Assembly: GCA_020073615.1 (NCBI GenBank)
Contig: JAIQEX010000031.1
Location: forward strand, 1 to 53,475
Length of the DNA: 53,475 bases
Reading direction: 5' to 3'
From: Terriglobia bacterium
GTDB taxonomy: Bacteria > Acidobacteriota > Terriglobia > Bryobacterales > Bryobacteraceae
Of this stretch, positions 16,699 through 25,789 are shown one piece after another. A program made the translations under genes and the position numbers. A model generated the notes under the pieces. The model made no database searches, was not told where the DNA came from, and saw only the letters and a program-made list of their open reading frames with translations. Position 1 is the stretch's first letter. Each line of letters opens with the position of its first letter.

Positions 16699-18330
16699 AT
16701 GAACGCCTTTTACGAACATCACCACGATAACATTCGTTTCGGCTACCGGTGCTTCGACCGGCTTCTGCTCAACGGCTTGATCCAACCGTTTCAGCAACCG
16801 GAACGAGTGATCGGGTTCTTCAACACGTATCGCCAGCAATACCCTGTGAGCCGGGATGTGCTGCGCGAAATCGCCAGCCAGTTCCAGAACTGGGTAGTAA
16901 ACCGGTCACAAAAGGGGAACGTTCCCATCCTCGAAGCGCCCGAAGACCGCCGCGACAAGTTCCTCGATCCATACTTCCGGAAGGCGAAGCCCAATCAGGT
17001 AGTTGCGATCGTGAAGGGCCGTGAACCGGCCCGCATCATGATCGCCATCGGGAACAAGAAGGACAATCGCTGGCATCTGCAGATCGCGCAACGCTGGGTC
17101 GTGCAATACAACTTCTACGTCCACGACGAGCACTGGGGCCGCATGTTCGTCCGCATGTGTCCCTACCTGCCGTTTTCAGTGCGCGTCTGCCTCAATCAGC
17201 ATCACTGGCTGGCTATTCGCATGTGCGAAGAGGGCATCGACTTTCAGCAATGCACCAACGCTTTTCTGAAATGCTCCAACCCCGCCCGATTGCAGGAACT
17301 GGCCGATTCTCTCACGACGCGCGACCTGCTGAACTGCGGTCAGAAGTGGCTGGCCACCTTCACTCCTTTCTTCACCGAACGGGAACGTAAACAAGCCGGT
17401 TGCCAGCACCGCCTGTTTTTCGCTCAGGTCGAACTTTGCGATAACCTCATTTTCCGCCGCCGCGCGGCGCTGGACCAGATGGGAGAACGTCTACTGGATG
17501 CCAATCGAGGGGTACCCTCTGGGTCCGGCCAGCCCAACAAGATCACCGTCATCTTCGGCCGAAAAATCACCCGGCAATACCGCGGGAAACTACAGACCGT
17601 CATCGAGGACATGAATCTGCCCAACCCCGTGATCCGCAGCCACTACGGGAATGGCTTCGTGAAACAGTATGTCCGCGATCACGTCCTGCTCCGCACCGAG
17701 CCGGCTTCCAACAACGTCAACGACTATGGATGCAAAAAAGCCGTCGAGAATCTTCCCCCACTGCGCGAGAAGATGTCCTCGGTGATCGATAATTATCACA
17801 ATGTCCAGCAGGACATCCTGGAGACGTTCGTCGATCGCGGGCAACTGCGCAAGCTGGCCGAACCCACGGTTTTACCGAATGGCAAACGCATCCCTGGCCT
17901 CAAGCTGGATCATCCCCGGCAACTGGCCCTGATGCACGCTCTGGTCCGCTTCAGCCACATCGCCGCTCAGAATACCTTCACGACTTCGGAGATCTACGCC
18001 GACACCCTGGCGGTCCTGGAGGTCTCCCCCAAAGACTACAGCTTGGCTTCACTCCGCTACGACCTTTCCAAGCTTCGGGCCAAGAGGCTGGTGGAGAGAG
18101 TTCCACGCTCGCGTCGCTACCGCCTGCACCGCGATGGCTACTCGATCTGCCTCGTGTTCCTAAAGCTGTTCGAACGGATTTACGCGCCTCTCACCGCCGG
18201 TCTGCTGCGCCCCTTCTCGGGCGACACGAAACTGCAACAGCAGAAGTGTACCCAACTCGATCGGCTGTATCAGCGTGTCGTCGATGATCTCGATAAGCTC
18301 ATGGACGCCGTCGGCCTGAAGGCTGCCTGA
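16699..18330 (+). CDS. Orphan 543-residue protein, unknown family
   Basis: A well-formed open frame starts at ATG 16699, with GGAGGT at 16689-16694. The protein is basic and aromatic-rich, starting MNAFYEHHHDNIRFGYRCFD. The centre includes KITVIFGRKITRQYRGKLQT and IRSHYGNGFVKQYVRDHVLLRTEP. The C-terminal part (about 430-490) contains SLRYDLSKLRAKRLVERVP and RRYRLHRDGYSICLVF, which reads like a winged-helix DNA-binding unit. No signal peptide, transmembrane segment or catalytic motif is recognised. I have the impression that near-identical proteins occur in unrelated soil bacteria, which would fit a mobile or selfish gene, but this was not checked. It is the only large intact gene in the decayed island. 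Confidence 0.8.
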   Translation: MNAFYEHHHDNIRFGYRCFDRLLLNGLIQPFQQPERVIGFFNTYRQQYPVSRDVLREIASQFQNWVVNRSQKGNVPILEAPEDRRDKFLDPYFRKAKPNQVVAIVKGREPARIMIAIGNKKDNRWHLQIAQRWVVQYNFYVHDEHWGRMFVRMCPYLPFSVRVCLNQHHWLAIRMCEEGIDFQQCTNAFLKCSNPARLQELADSLTTRDLLNCGQKWLATFTPFFTERERKQAGCQHRLFFAQVELCDNLIFRRRAALDQMGERLLDANRGVPSGSGQPNKITVIFGRKITRQYRGKLQTVIEDMNLPNPVIRSHYGNGFVKQYVRDHVLLRTEPASNNVNDYGCKKAVENLPPLREKMSSVIDNYHNVQQDILETFVDRGQLRKLAEPTVLPNGKRIPGLKLDHPRQLALMHALVRFSHIAAQNTFTTSEIYADTLAVLEVSPKDYSLASLRYDLSKLRAKRLVERVPRSRRYRLHRDGYSICLVFLKLFERIYAPLTAGLLRPFSGDTKLQQQKCTQLDRLYQRVVDDLDKLMDAVGLKAA

Positions 18331-18341
18331 AGTCACCGCAC

Positions 18342-18362
18342 AACGAGAACAAAATTCTCGTT
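18342..18362 (+). terminator. Hairpin after the orphan gene
   Basis: AACGAGAA and TTCTCGTT form a perfect 8-bp stem around the loop CAAAA, 11 bases after the stop at 18330. No T-run follows, so termination is inferred from position and stem. It could also be the end of a mobile unit. Confidence 0.5.
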
Positions 18363-19203
18363 ACGCTTCGCATAACGGGTTAAAGCAGTATTCAGCAGTA
18401 AGCAGTACTCCATGGCTATTAAGTCAATAACTTAGGCCATCGGCTATGCCGCCAGATCCCCCCATTTCCCCTCCCGTCTAGCACAAAATCTAGCACACGA
18501 GAAATATAGGGTTGGCCTTTCGCGCCGCGTCCGGCTGCGGACCAAGTCTGCGAAAGGCAGCGCGTGGCGGAGCTTCGACCTGAAGAAGGCGCCGCAGATC
18601 TGGCAGGCGGCGCGAGGCTCCGGCGCCAAGCCTGAGGAGTCTCTCTGATGGCGGGAGGAAAAGGCAAAAGGAAAGCCGGGCAAAACCGGTCCGGCAACCT
18701 CGCGTTTTATATATCCAAAGGCCCTCCGCTCCGAGACTTCACCACTGCAGTTGGTGTCCCCAAAACCAAAACCGCCCAGAACGGGCACAGAAGGCCCGGT
18801 TTGACTGGGGGCTTGGTGCCGTCAGGAACGCGACCTCCCAAAGAATCGAATCCACCCTACCACGCACCCTCCAGTCGAACCGTCAAAACAGGACATTTCT
18901 ACTTGCGTTGACACTTCCGCGATCTCGCCGGCAAGATCATCGAGCGACAAGTCAACCGGTTCTCTGCGTGCCCGGCTGCTCGGTGCACGAACCCAAAGGG
19001 CAATCCGAAATGCGTGAACCCGGTGCGGAACGCGCACTCGCGGCTGAAGCCGGCGCTCTTCGTTCCATACCACCATCTGCGTGCTCGAGGGACTGCTCGA
19101 ATACGAACGAGCAGGGCGCAAGTCGGCGGCCGTCCTCGGTACGCACTTGATCGACGTGTACGGACAATAAGTCGGAATTAGAGACCGGCGGCAGCGACGG
19201 CGG
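18363..19203. other. Non-coding / unassignable stretch
   Basis: No convincing gene. Visible items are a short direct repeat TCTAGCACA at 18477-18485 and 18489-18497, and an inverted repeat GCCTTTCGC / GCGAAAGGC at 18515-18523 and 18550-18558. There are short open frames of low complexity without family resemblance. Given the broken genes on both sides, it is probably decayed mobile or plasmid-like DNA. Confidence 0.5.
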
Positions 19204-19618
19204 ATGGGCAGACTGCACTTTGGTGACGAGTTCTTGGAGTTCGGGATGTGGCGACTGGACCGCTGGGGCCGGTCGGTCACGGACCTGCTGGCAACCCTTC
19301 AGGAACTGGAGCATCTCGGCGTGGGCTTCGTGTCGCTGACCGAGGCGCTGGACCTGACCACGCCGGCTGGCCGAGCGATGGCCTGCCTACTTGCTATATT
19401 CGCCGAGTTCGAAAGGGAAATTCTGCGGGAACGAACTCGGGCCGGCCTGGCCCAGGCCCGGCTGAATGGCAAACGACTAGGTCGGCCGGAGACGGCGAGA
19501 CTCCAGGCTGAACAGGTGCGGAAACTGCCGCATCGGCGTCAGCAAATCGGAAATCGCCCGCCGGCTGAACATTGGGCGAACTTCTGTCCGCCGCATTCTG
19601 GCGACGAGTAAGATGTAA
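19204..19618 (+). pseudogene. Serine recombinase (resolvase/invertase) remnant
   Basis: From about 19246 the DNA encodes WRLDRWGRSVTDLLATLQEL, LTTPAGRAMACLLAIFAEFE and REILRERTRAGLAQARLNGK, the second half of the catalytic domain and the long E helix of a small serine recombinase. The N-terminal part with the catalytic Ser is absent. Near 19530 a frameshift separates this from the HTH, which continues as IGVSKSEIARRLNIGRTSVR and RIL to a stop at 19616-19618. The gene is 5'-truncated and frameshifted, so inactive. Confidence 0.8.
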
Positions 19619-19620
19619 TC

Positions 19621-19818
19621 GTGGCGAAAAATCGAGCCCCGTATCAATTAAAGATAACGTTGCGGGACATTCAGCCGCCCATCTGGCGGCGCATTCAAGT
19701 GTGGGAAGACGCTACCCTGGCCCAACTGCACACCATATTGCAGATCGTCATGGGATGGGAGGACTACCATCTCCACGAGTTCGCAATCGGCCGCCGTCAT
19801 TACTTGGATCCGGCGTGA
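19621..19818 (+). pseudogene. pRiA4b ORF-3-like protein, 3'-truncated
   Basis: The GTG at 19621 starts a protein reading YQLKITLRDIQPPIWRRIQV and LAQLHTILQIVMGWEDYHLH, the N terminus of the plasmid pRiA4b ORF-3 family. It stops after 65 residues, where the family usually runs to about 180 or more. The following DNA belongs to an unrelated minus-strand fragment, so the gene was cut there. Function of the family is unknown. Confidence 0.7.
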
Positions 19819-19828
19819 AAACGCGGTT

Positions 19829-20085
19829 TCAGGGCTGAAGCGGCTTCAATCTGGCGGCTCTGGCGAGTATCGTTTCTGCGAGGCTTTCTATCATCGGTGA
19901 AGGCCGGAGTCTGAGCACCGGGCGATTTTGTGGGCGCGTCAGTTCGCCGGGAATGAGAAACAGCCTATAGCGCAACTTCTGCAAGGTGAGGTATTGCCAG
20001 GATTCATCCAAACAGTGGCGCTGAAACGCAGTCACCAGATTGTACACGAGGCGCACGATCTCCAGGTAGAGCGCGTTGGCGGGGA
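19829..20085 (-). pseudogene. C-terminal remnant of a DDE transposase (IS1380/IS4-like)
   Basis: The minus strand reads LYLEIVRLVYNLVTAFQRHC, then SWQYLTLQKLRYRLFLIPGE and RPQNRPVLRLRPSP, to a stop at 19829. This is the tail I recognise from IS1380-type DDE transposases. It lacks the catalytic core and is joined in frame to a primase remnant. An 11-bp repeat CGCGTTGGCGG at 20072-20082 and 20087-20097 lies at the junction. Confidence 0.6.
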
Positions 20086-20811
20086 GCGCGTTGGCGGCGA
20101 ACGACGCGGTGGGAAGCCCGGCCTGCCAGAGGACGGCCGGATCGAACAGCCCTTCCACGAGTATCACGGGGGACGAGTGCCCTATGGCGTCCCATGCAAC
20201 GAGGCCACCTTTGGAACGTGGCAACAAGCGGTGCGGAAAAGCAGTTCCGATACTGCGTCCATACAGGTTGACGATCTGGCCGTACTGCCGGCATGTGAAG
20301 ATCACACTCCGGCAAAAGGCGTCGCGGCCCTGCTGGTTGATCAAACCAATGTCGAGCAGAACCTCGAACGAGTAGCCGAGAGTGGCCAGATGGCCACGCA
20401 GGTTTCCTCCCGGAGCGTAGCCGATGCCCAGCTCTTCGATGATGACGGGATCGTGCAGCCCACGCTGTTCCAGATACCGGGCCCCTTCCGAATAGCGCTG
20501 CAGTTGCAGTTGGTAGAAAGCAACCGTTTGCTCCAACAACTGGGAAACAGAAGCGGGCGCCAGTTCCTGCTGCAGGTGCGCGATGCTTTGGCGGAATGGC
20601 AGATTCAGAAAAAGCTCTACGAGCGGATCAGATCGCCGCCGCGCCCACATCCGTGACAGTAGAACAGATTCTTGCAGGGATTGACATAGAAAGAAGGACG
20701 GCCTTCGCCGAGCAGTCCGGTGGCGGCTTTTTCCACTGCGGAATCGCGGCGCACGACGCGGCGAGCCGCTGCATCGTAGAACCCCCTGGTGGGTTCGTCG
20801 GCGGATACCAC
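20086..20811 (-). pseudogene. CHC2/Toprim DNA-primase-like remnant
   Basis: The minus strand reads RPSFYVNPCKNLFYCHGCGR and GGDLIR (CHC2 zinc finger). After a frameshift near 20625 it continues LPFRQSIAHLQQEL, YLEQRGLHDPVIIEELGIGY and VILVEGLFDPAVLWQAG, which resemble the primase core and the first Toprim motif. The first zinc-ligand pair (usually CPLH) is not present, and the Toprim domain ends before its DxD motif. It is therefore a broken primase, probably of plasmid or transposon origin. Confidence 0.65.
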
Positions 20812-20843
20812 CTGTCCTTCGCTTCACCCAAAGGTTTGCACGG

Positions 20844-20989
20844 CTGGAAGCATAGGTTTGCAGCAAATGCGCCCGCTGACGGATGGCGGCGCGATCCCCG
20901 GTGGGCTGAGACTGGAAGCATAGGTTTGCACGAAGTTCCGTTTGGAAGCATAGTCTTGCAAAAAACATTTGGAAGTGGCTACTTTTGAA
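20844..20989 (+). repeat. Array of about 20-bp direct repeats (end-like binding sites)
   Basis: CTGGAAGCATAGGTTTGCA occurs at 20844-20862 and 20912-20930, with a variant TTGGAAGCATAGTCTTGCA at 20942-20960. A weaker fourth copy, TTGGAAGTGGCTACTTTTGAA, follows at about 20969-20989. Spacing is irregular (68, 30 and 27 bases between starts), unlike CRISPR. Irregular arrays of about 20-bp sites are typical of Tn7/Mu-type transposon ends, and a TnsA-TnsB remnant lies just to the right. Confidence 0.55.
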
Positions 20990-21461
20990 CGACGCAGAAG
21001 TGACTGCGTATCAACAGAGTAGGAGGGAAAGGCGGTTGTGGGGTGGACACAAAAAGGCGGGATATGAGAATATCCCCGGTTTTCGTTTGTCAGGATCACA
21101 AGCTGGCGTACGCCATGAAACTGCACGGCGTCCGGCGGTTTGCAGTATCGTCCATCAACATCCTGAATGCCACAATTCCATCAGTATGTTGTTTTAAACA
21201 TTTCTGCTGCTCCATGTCGGAGCTGGTCATGACCGGCGGACTGCGGTTTAGTGTGGTTCGATCGCTTGGTTGGCATCCAGACGTCCGATATGGCTCCAGC
21301 ACACGGCGAGAGGGGCCGCAGGCTCTATGAACCGGGAGGGTCAAATTCAACGCTGGGGTCGTGAGCCAACGGCGGCTGGCGAACCGCCTGAATCGCATAA
21401 TTCCGTCGTCCACTTGGTTGTCGCCATTGCGAAGACCTGTCAGCCGTCCGTGGATCAGCAG

Positions 21462-21490
21462 ATCGCCCGTCGTCCTAAAGTAGCCACACC
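21462..21490 (-). repeat. Inverted copy of the end-like repeat
   Basis: CGTCGTCCTAAAGTAGCCAC followed by ACCCAAAA is an imperfect inverted copy of the sequence at about 20966-20993 (CGTCGTTCAAAAGTAGCCAC, then TTCCAAA, in reverse complement). The two copies face each other across about 470 bp and may be two transposon ends. The bases between them (20994-21461) contain no recognisable gene. Confidence 0.5.
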
Positions 21491-21557
21491 CAAAACATTT
21501 CTGCGGTAAAATGTTTCAAAACGCTGCTTCCTTGGTATTGGATCGAAGAGGCATGGG

Positions 21558-22640
21558 ATGCTGGACGAACAACGCTACCAGAGTTGGTGTCGGAGTCTCG
21601 GTTTCAAGCAGGAGACCAAGGAACTTCTCGACCGGATTCGGTCCTCGCCGCCCGCAGGCCGGGTCGGTGGAGGCAAAAAGAACGTGGCCGGGAGGTACCC
21701 GAGTCGCAAGATGGGAGTGACCATCCAGTTCGAGAGCCACGCCAATGAACTTGCCGCAGTTCTCGATCATGAGAACGATCCCGATTGCCTGGAGTTCTAT
21801 GACCAGCCTCAGCCGTCCATCCCGCTGGAGTACGTGGCGAAGAATCGTAGACGGCTTCACGTCTTGCACGCCGCGGACTTTTTCGTTTTGCGGACTGCAT
21901 CAGCGGGCTGGGTGGAATGCAAGACAGACCACGATCTCGCGACCCCGACCGAACAAAGCCCGGAGCGCTCTCGAAAGGCCGAGGATGGTACAGGGCATTG
22001 CCCGCCGGGAGAAGATTACGCGAGCCGACTCGGGCATCGTTATCACCTCCGGTCGTCGGATGCGGCGCGCACAACCATCCTTGCGGTGGTTAGAGCGAAG
22101 CCGGCCATAACGATGGCAGAACTGATCCAGGTCACGGATCCGTTTGGACCGGACGACATCTATGGTTTGATCGCCGCCGCAGATCTGTACGTAGATTTGC
22201 GCGCTGCCCCCTTGACAGACGCAGCACGAGTTCCCGTCTTCTGCAGCATGGAGGAGGCCCATGCTCACTCCACCGTGACGAGATTATCTCCACCCGTCAC
22301 GATGGATAGGAAGCCTTTCGTTTCGGTAGCGGCCGGCAGGCGGTTTCATGGGACGGAAAGCGATGGGAGATCGTCAACATTGGAACCAGCAAGACAGGTC
22401 TTTTGGCGAGCGACGGATCTCTTGTCGAGATGCCGCATTCAACATTCGAGGAACTGGCCCGGGCTGGAGGGATCACCGGGATCGTGCAAGCGCCCGCTGG
22501 TCTGGACACAAGAACACGGAATAGGATCGAGAGCGCCAGCCCTCGCCAGCTTCAAGAGGCCAACCGCCGGTATGGGATTATCATCCGGTCGGCCCACCGG
22601 CAGGCGGACGAGGGCGTCCGCAGCGGTCCAGGTGGGGGCG
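21558..22640 (+). pseudogene. Tn7-like TnsA-TnsB fusion transposase, broken and truncated
   Basis: From ATG 21558 the protein reads RRVGGG-like PPAGRVGGGKKNVAGRYPSR, MGVTIQFESHANELA, LEFYDQPQPSIPLEY, ADFFVLR and WVECKT. This is the N-terminal nuclease domain of TnsA with its E/D/K-type site. A winged-helix-like region follows (ITMAELIQV, DDIYGLIAAADLYVDLRAAP). Near 22345 a frameshift leads to WDGKRWEIVNIGTSKTGLLA, LVEMPHSTFEELARAGGITG and SPRQLQEANRRYGIIIR, the start of a TnsB-like part. The gene stops before the DDE domain, at the boundary of the hydrogenase locus. The segment linking CPPGEDYA to the winged helix also looks shortened. Confidence 0.7.
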
Positions 22641-22647
22641 CCCCACC
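22631..22647 (-). terminator. Hairpin at the end of the hydrogenase operon
   Basis: GGTGGGG-GCG-CCCCACC is a perfect 7-bp GC-rich stem 19 bases beyond the hoxW stop. A U-tract is not evident on the minus strand. It marks the border between the operon and the transposon remnant. Confidence 0.45.
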
Positions 22648-22665
22648 AAATACCCCCGATCCTGG

Positions 22666-23124
22666 CTACCCAGCGCCGCGCTCCGCGCCTCGCACTACCT
22701 CCGCCACCGCCTTCGCTACGCCCCGTTTCGCGCGTGCCGACATCGGCTCGCCCAGCTCGAACCGCTCTCCGCCCACCGAAATCAACTTCGCCGCGGGCGT
22801 CGCGCCGTACACGTCGCGCGCCAGGAGCAGCAGGCCGGCCGGGCTGGCGTGGTGCTCCAGCACGCTCGGCGCTGCTTCGCCCGGATACACCGGCTCGACC
22901 GCAATGCTGCCCGGCGCCACTTCCGCACTGGCGTCGATGAAGATCACTTCGCGCGCCGCCGCCACGCGCTCCGCCAGCTCCGGCGTAAGCTGGTGGACGG
23001 CGATGGCGTCGAAGCCCCGCTTCGCCAGACGCCCGGCGGCGCGCTGGCCCGCGGCATCGTCGCCGCGCAGCTGGTTGCCGTAGCCGATGATCAGCAGGCC
23101 CTCACGCGCCCGCGGCGAGCTCAT
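22666..23124 (-). CDS. hoxW: [NiFe]-hydrogenase maturation protease
   Basis: The 152-residue protein matches the HyaD/HoxW endopeptidase family that cleaves the C-terminal extension of the large subunit after nickel insertion. The N-terminal motif is IIGYGNQLRGDDAAG with the nickel-sensing acidic residue. FIDASAEVAPG and an EHHASPAGLL block follow. The CAT at 23122-23124 gives the usual start just before the glycine-rich strand and overlaps hoxH by 23 bp. It is the last gene of the operon. Nickel-insertion (hyp) genes are not in the window. Confidence 0.9.
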   Translation of the reverse strand: MSSPRAREGLLIIGYGNQLRGDDAAGQRAAGRLAKRGFDAIAVHQLTPELAERVAAAREVIFIDASAEVAPGSIAVEPVYPGEAAPSVLEHHASPAGLLLLARDVYGATPAAKLISVGGERFELGEPMSARAKRGVAKAVAEVVRGAERGAG

Positions 23125-24523
23125 CGAGCACCGCTCCATCCGCGCCGACAAGCTGAATGCGCATGGGAGCCAAACCGCCCGCATGGGTGGAACAGCTCAG
23201 GCACGGGTCGTAGGCGCGCACCACCGCCGACACGCGGTTCAGCATGCCCTCTTCCATCCGCTCGCCGTGCACGTAGTGCTTGCTCACCTGCTCGATGCTG
23301 CGGTTCAACGCCAGGTTGTTGTGGCCGGTGGCGATGATCATGTTGGCCCACTTCATGGCGCCGCGCTCGTCCACGCGGTAATGGTGGATCAGGATGCCGC
23401 GCGGCGCTTCCGCCACCCCAATGCCTTCGAGCGCGTTCACCGCGGCGTGGGCGCGCACGTGCCGGTCCAGGATCAGCGGCGAATTGAGCAGCGCCTCAAG
23501 CCGCTCCAGCCCATACACAATCTCGATGAGGCGCGCGTAATGGTAGTGGAACGAGCTCTCCGCGATCGCACCGCAGCGCTGGCGAAATTCGCCCAGCTCG
23601 ATATCGGCGGCGGGAGTGCCGCAGCGGTCGGCCACGTTCAGCCGCGCCAGCGGGCCCACGCGGTAAATGCCGTCGGGGTAGCCGAGCGGCAAAAAGTAGG
23701 GCGCTTTCAAATAGGAATCGGCCAGCGAAGCTTCCCCGATATAGTTGTTGTAGCGCGCCGCGTCGATCTGCGCCACAATCCCGCCGGTGGCGCTCTTGAA
23801 GCGGATCTGGCCGTCGTAGAGCTGCAGCGCGCCCGCGGCGTCCACCAGGCCCGCATACATGGTCGGCATCCGGCCGAAGTGCTCGATTTCGCCGCGGAAG
23901 CCGTCCAGGATGGTCTTGAACAGCTCCAGCGTGCGCCGGGCAATCGCCACCGCCTCCGGCAATTCCTGCAGGATCGCGTCGCGGCCGGCCGCCGCCAGCG
24001 GAGCGGCCACGCCGCCGGGCACGATCCCGGAGGGATGAATCCGCTCGCCCGCGATGCGCTCGATCACGCGCTGCCCGAATTTGCGCAGGGCGATGCCGTC
24101 GCGCGCCAGCGCGGGATGCTGTTCCGCGAGGCCCAGGATGTTGCGCCGCGCCGGGTCCGAATCCATGCCCAGCAGCAGGTCCGGCGCCGAGAGGTGGAAG
24201 AAGCTGAGGGCGTGCGATTGCACGATCTGCCCGCAGTGGATCGCTTCGCGCAGCAGGGCTGCCACCGGCGGGATGCGCACCGCCATGATGGCGTCGCACG
24301 CCTTGGCCGAGGCCAGCAGGTGGCTGAGGGGGCAGATGCCGCAGATGCGCGCGGTGATGCCCGGCATCTCGTAATACGGCCGGCCCTCGGTGAACTTCTC
24401 GAAGCCGCGCACCTGCGTCACGTGAAACTGGGTCCGCGCCACTTGGCCATCGTCACCAAGGTGGATGGTGATTTTGGCATGTCCTTCGATGCGCGTCACG
24501 GGGTCGATGGTTATTTTTCGCAT
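23102..24523 (-). CDS. hoxH: NAD-linked [NiFe]-hydrogenase large subunit
   Basis: The 473-residue subunit carries the NiFe active site. The N-terminal ligand motif is RICGIC (C61, C64), and the C-terminal motif is DPCLSCSTH (C441, C444, H447). The 26 residues after that His would be removed by HoxW. RIEGH at the N terminus and the overall length fit group 3 (bidirectional, HoxH-type) enzymes. In the operon it follows hoxY and precedes hoxW, and it would work with HoxY as the hydrogen-activating half. Confidence 0.94.
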   Translation of the reverse strand: MRKITIDPVTRIEGHAKITIHLGDDGQVARTQFHVTQVRGFEKFTEGRPYYEMPGITARICGICPLSHLLASAKACDAIMAVRIPPVAALLREAIHCGQIVQSHALSFFHLSAPDLLLGMDSDPARRNILGLAEQHPALARDGIALRKFGQRVIERIAGERIHPSGIVPGGVAAPLAAAGRDAILQELPEAVAIARRTLELFKTILDGFRGEIEHFGRMPTMYAGLVDAAGALQLYDGQIRFKSATGGIVAQIDAARYNNYIGEASLADSYLKAPYFLPLGYPDGIYRVGPLARLNVADRCGTPAADIELGEFRQRCGAIAESSFHYHYARLIEIVYGLERLEALLNSPLILDRHVRAHAAVNALEGIGVAEAPRGILIHHYRVDERGAMKWANMIIATGHNNLALNRSIEQVSKHYVHGERMEEGMLNRVSAVVRAYDPCLSCSTHAGGLAPMRIQLVGADGAVLDELAAGA

Positions 24524-24533
24524 GGCGGGGCTC

Positions 24534-25061
24534 CTATCCGAATTTCACCGCGGGAAGTTTCGGCGCGCGCCCCTCCAAAACCGCGCTCAGCAAGGCCAGG
24601 ATGGCATCGGGCCGCGGCGGGCAGCCGGGCAGGTGGAAATCCACTTTGACGTAATCGTGCAGCGGCCGGGCTTGAGGCAGCAGGGCCGGCACTCCCTGGG
24701 TGGGCACGGCCGGATTCACGTCCGCGCCGGCCACGTAAATAAACTGGAGGAGTTTCTGCACGGGGATGGTATTGCGCATGGACGGCACATTGGCCGTCAC
24801 CGCGCAATCGCCCAGCGACACCAGCAGGCGCGTGCGCGCGCGGATGGTCTGCAGTTTGCTCAGATCTTCCTGCGAAGATACCGCGCCCTCCACCAGCGTC
24901 ACATCCACCCCGGCGGGGAATTCGGTGGCATCCACCAGGGGCGAATAGACCAGGTCGGCCTGCTGCGCCACCGTGAGAATGCCTTCGTCCAGGTCGAGCA
25001 GCGACATGTGGCACCCGGAGCAGCCGTCCAACCACACCGTCGCCAGCTTCAGCTTGCTCAT
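24534..25061 (-). CDS. hoxY: NAD-linked [NiFe]-hydrogenase small subunit
   Basis: The 175-residue subunit holds the proximal [4Fe-4S] cluster. Its four ligands are C14 and C17 (LDGCSGCHM), C86 (GDCAV) and C147 (LPGCPPRPD). The short length without medial or distal cluster domains is typical of group 3d HoxY. The ATG at 25061 overlaps the hoxU stop by 4 bp; the hoxH start follows 10 bp after its stop. Confidence 0.94.
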   Translation of the reverse strand: MSKLKLATVWLDGCSGCHMSLLDLDEGILTVAQQADLVYSPLVDATEFPAGVDVTLVEGAVSSQEDLSKLQTIRARTRLLVSLGDCAVTANVPSMRNTIPVQKLLQFIYVAGADVNPAVPTQGVPALLPQARPLHDYVKVDFHLPGCPPRPDAILALLSAVLEGRAPKLPAVKFG

Positions 25062-25768
25062 AATGAAACGCCTTTCCGGACGGCCGCGCCCGCCACCTGG
25101 GCGGTGCGTTTGACCATCTCCTCCACGGCCCAGCCCTTTTCGGCCATGGCCCCCGTGGGGCAGGCCTGCACGCACTTTCCGCAATTGGTGCAGGTCGATG
25201 CTTCGCCCCACGGCTGGTCGAGCTCGCTGATCACGCGCGAATGAATGCCGCGCCCCATCATGTCCCAGACGTGCGCGCCTTCCACCTCCGCGCACACGCG
25301 GATGCAGCGCGAGCACAGAATGCAGCGGTTGTGATCGAGCACGAACCGCTCCTGGGAAAGGTCCAGCGGCAGGCTGGGATAGCGGTAGCGAAAGCGCACG
25401 CTGGTCACTCCCAGCGACGTGGCCAGCGATTGCAGCTCGCAGTGGCCGTTGGAAACGCACACCGAGCACACGTGGTTGCGCTCCACCAGCAGCAGCTCGA
25501 CGATCATGCGCCGGTACGCCGCAATCTCGGGCGAGTTGGTGGTCACCGCGAGGCCCTCCTGCACGGGGGTGGTGCAGGCCGGCACCAGGCGGCCGCCGTT
25601 GAGGGCCACGATGCACAGGCGGCACGCGCCCACATCCTTCAAGCCATCCATATGGCACAGGCTGGGTATGCGGCGCCCGGCGCCGCGGGCCACTTCGAGG
25701 ATGGTCTTTCCCTCAAGCGCGGGCACCAGCTCGCCGTCGATTCGTATGGAGATTTTCTTTTGCGCCAT
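25058..25768 (-). CDS. hoxU: Hydrogenase diaphorase subunit, NuoG-N-like ferredoxin
   Basis: The 236-residue subunit passes electrons between the hydrogenase and diaphorase halves. It has an N-terminal plant-type [2Fe-2S] domain (C38, C49, C52, C65) and the His/Cys segment NHVCSVCVSNGHC. Two [4Fe-4S] motifs follow, CILCSRCIRVC and CTNCGKCVQACPTGA. Length and motif order fit HoxU, the N-terminal part of NuoG. It lies 21 bp after hoxF and overlaps hoxY. Confidence 0.93.
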   Translation of the reverse strand: MAQKKISIRIDGELVPALEGKTILEVARGAGRRIPSLCHMDGLKDVGACRLCIVALNGGRLVPACTTPVQEGLAVTTNSPEIAAYRRMIVELLLVERNHVCSVCVSNGHCELQSLATSLGVTSVRFRYRYPSLPLDLSQERFVLDHNRCILCSRCIRVCAEVEGAHVWDMMGRGIHSRVISELDQPWGEASTCTNCGKCVQACPTGAMAEKGWAVEEMVKRTAQVAGAAVRKGVSL

Positions 25769-25789
25769 AGTTTGTTTCCTCGCGTTCCG

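Noticed and set aside
18477-18558. tRNA or attachment site near the short repeats
   Set aside because: No cloverleaf could be folded by eye and no intact integrase lies nearby; only a 9-bp direct repeat and a 9-bp inverted repeat are present.
20844-20989. Possible CRISPR array
   Set aside because: Only three good repeats of 19 bp with irregular gaps and no cas genes; they fit transposon-end binding sites better.
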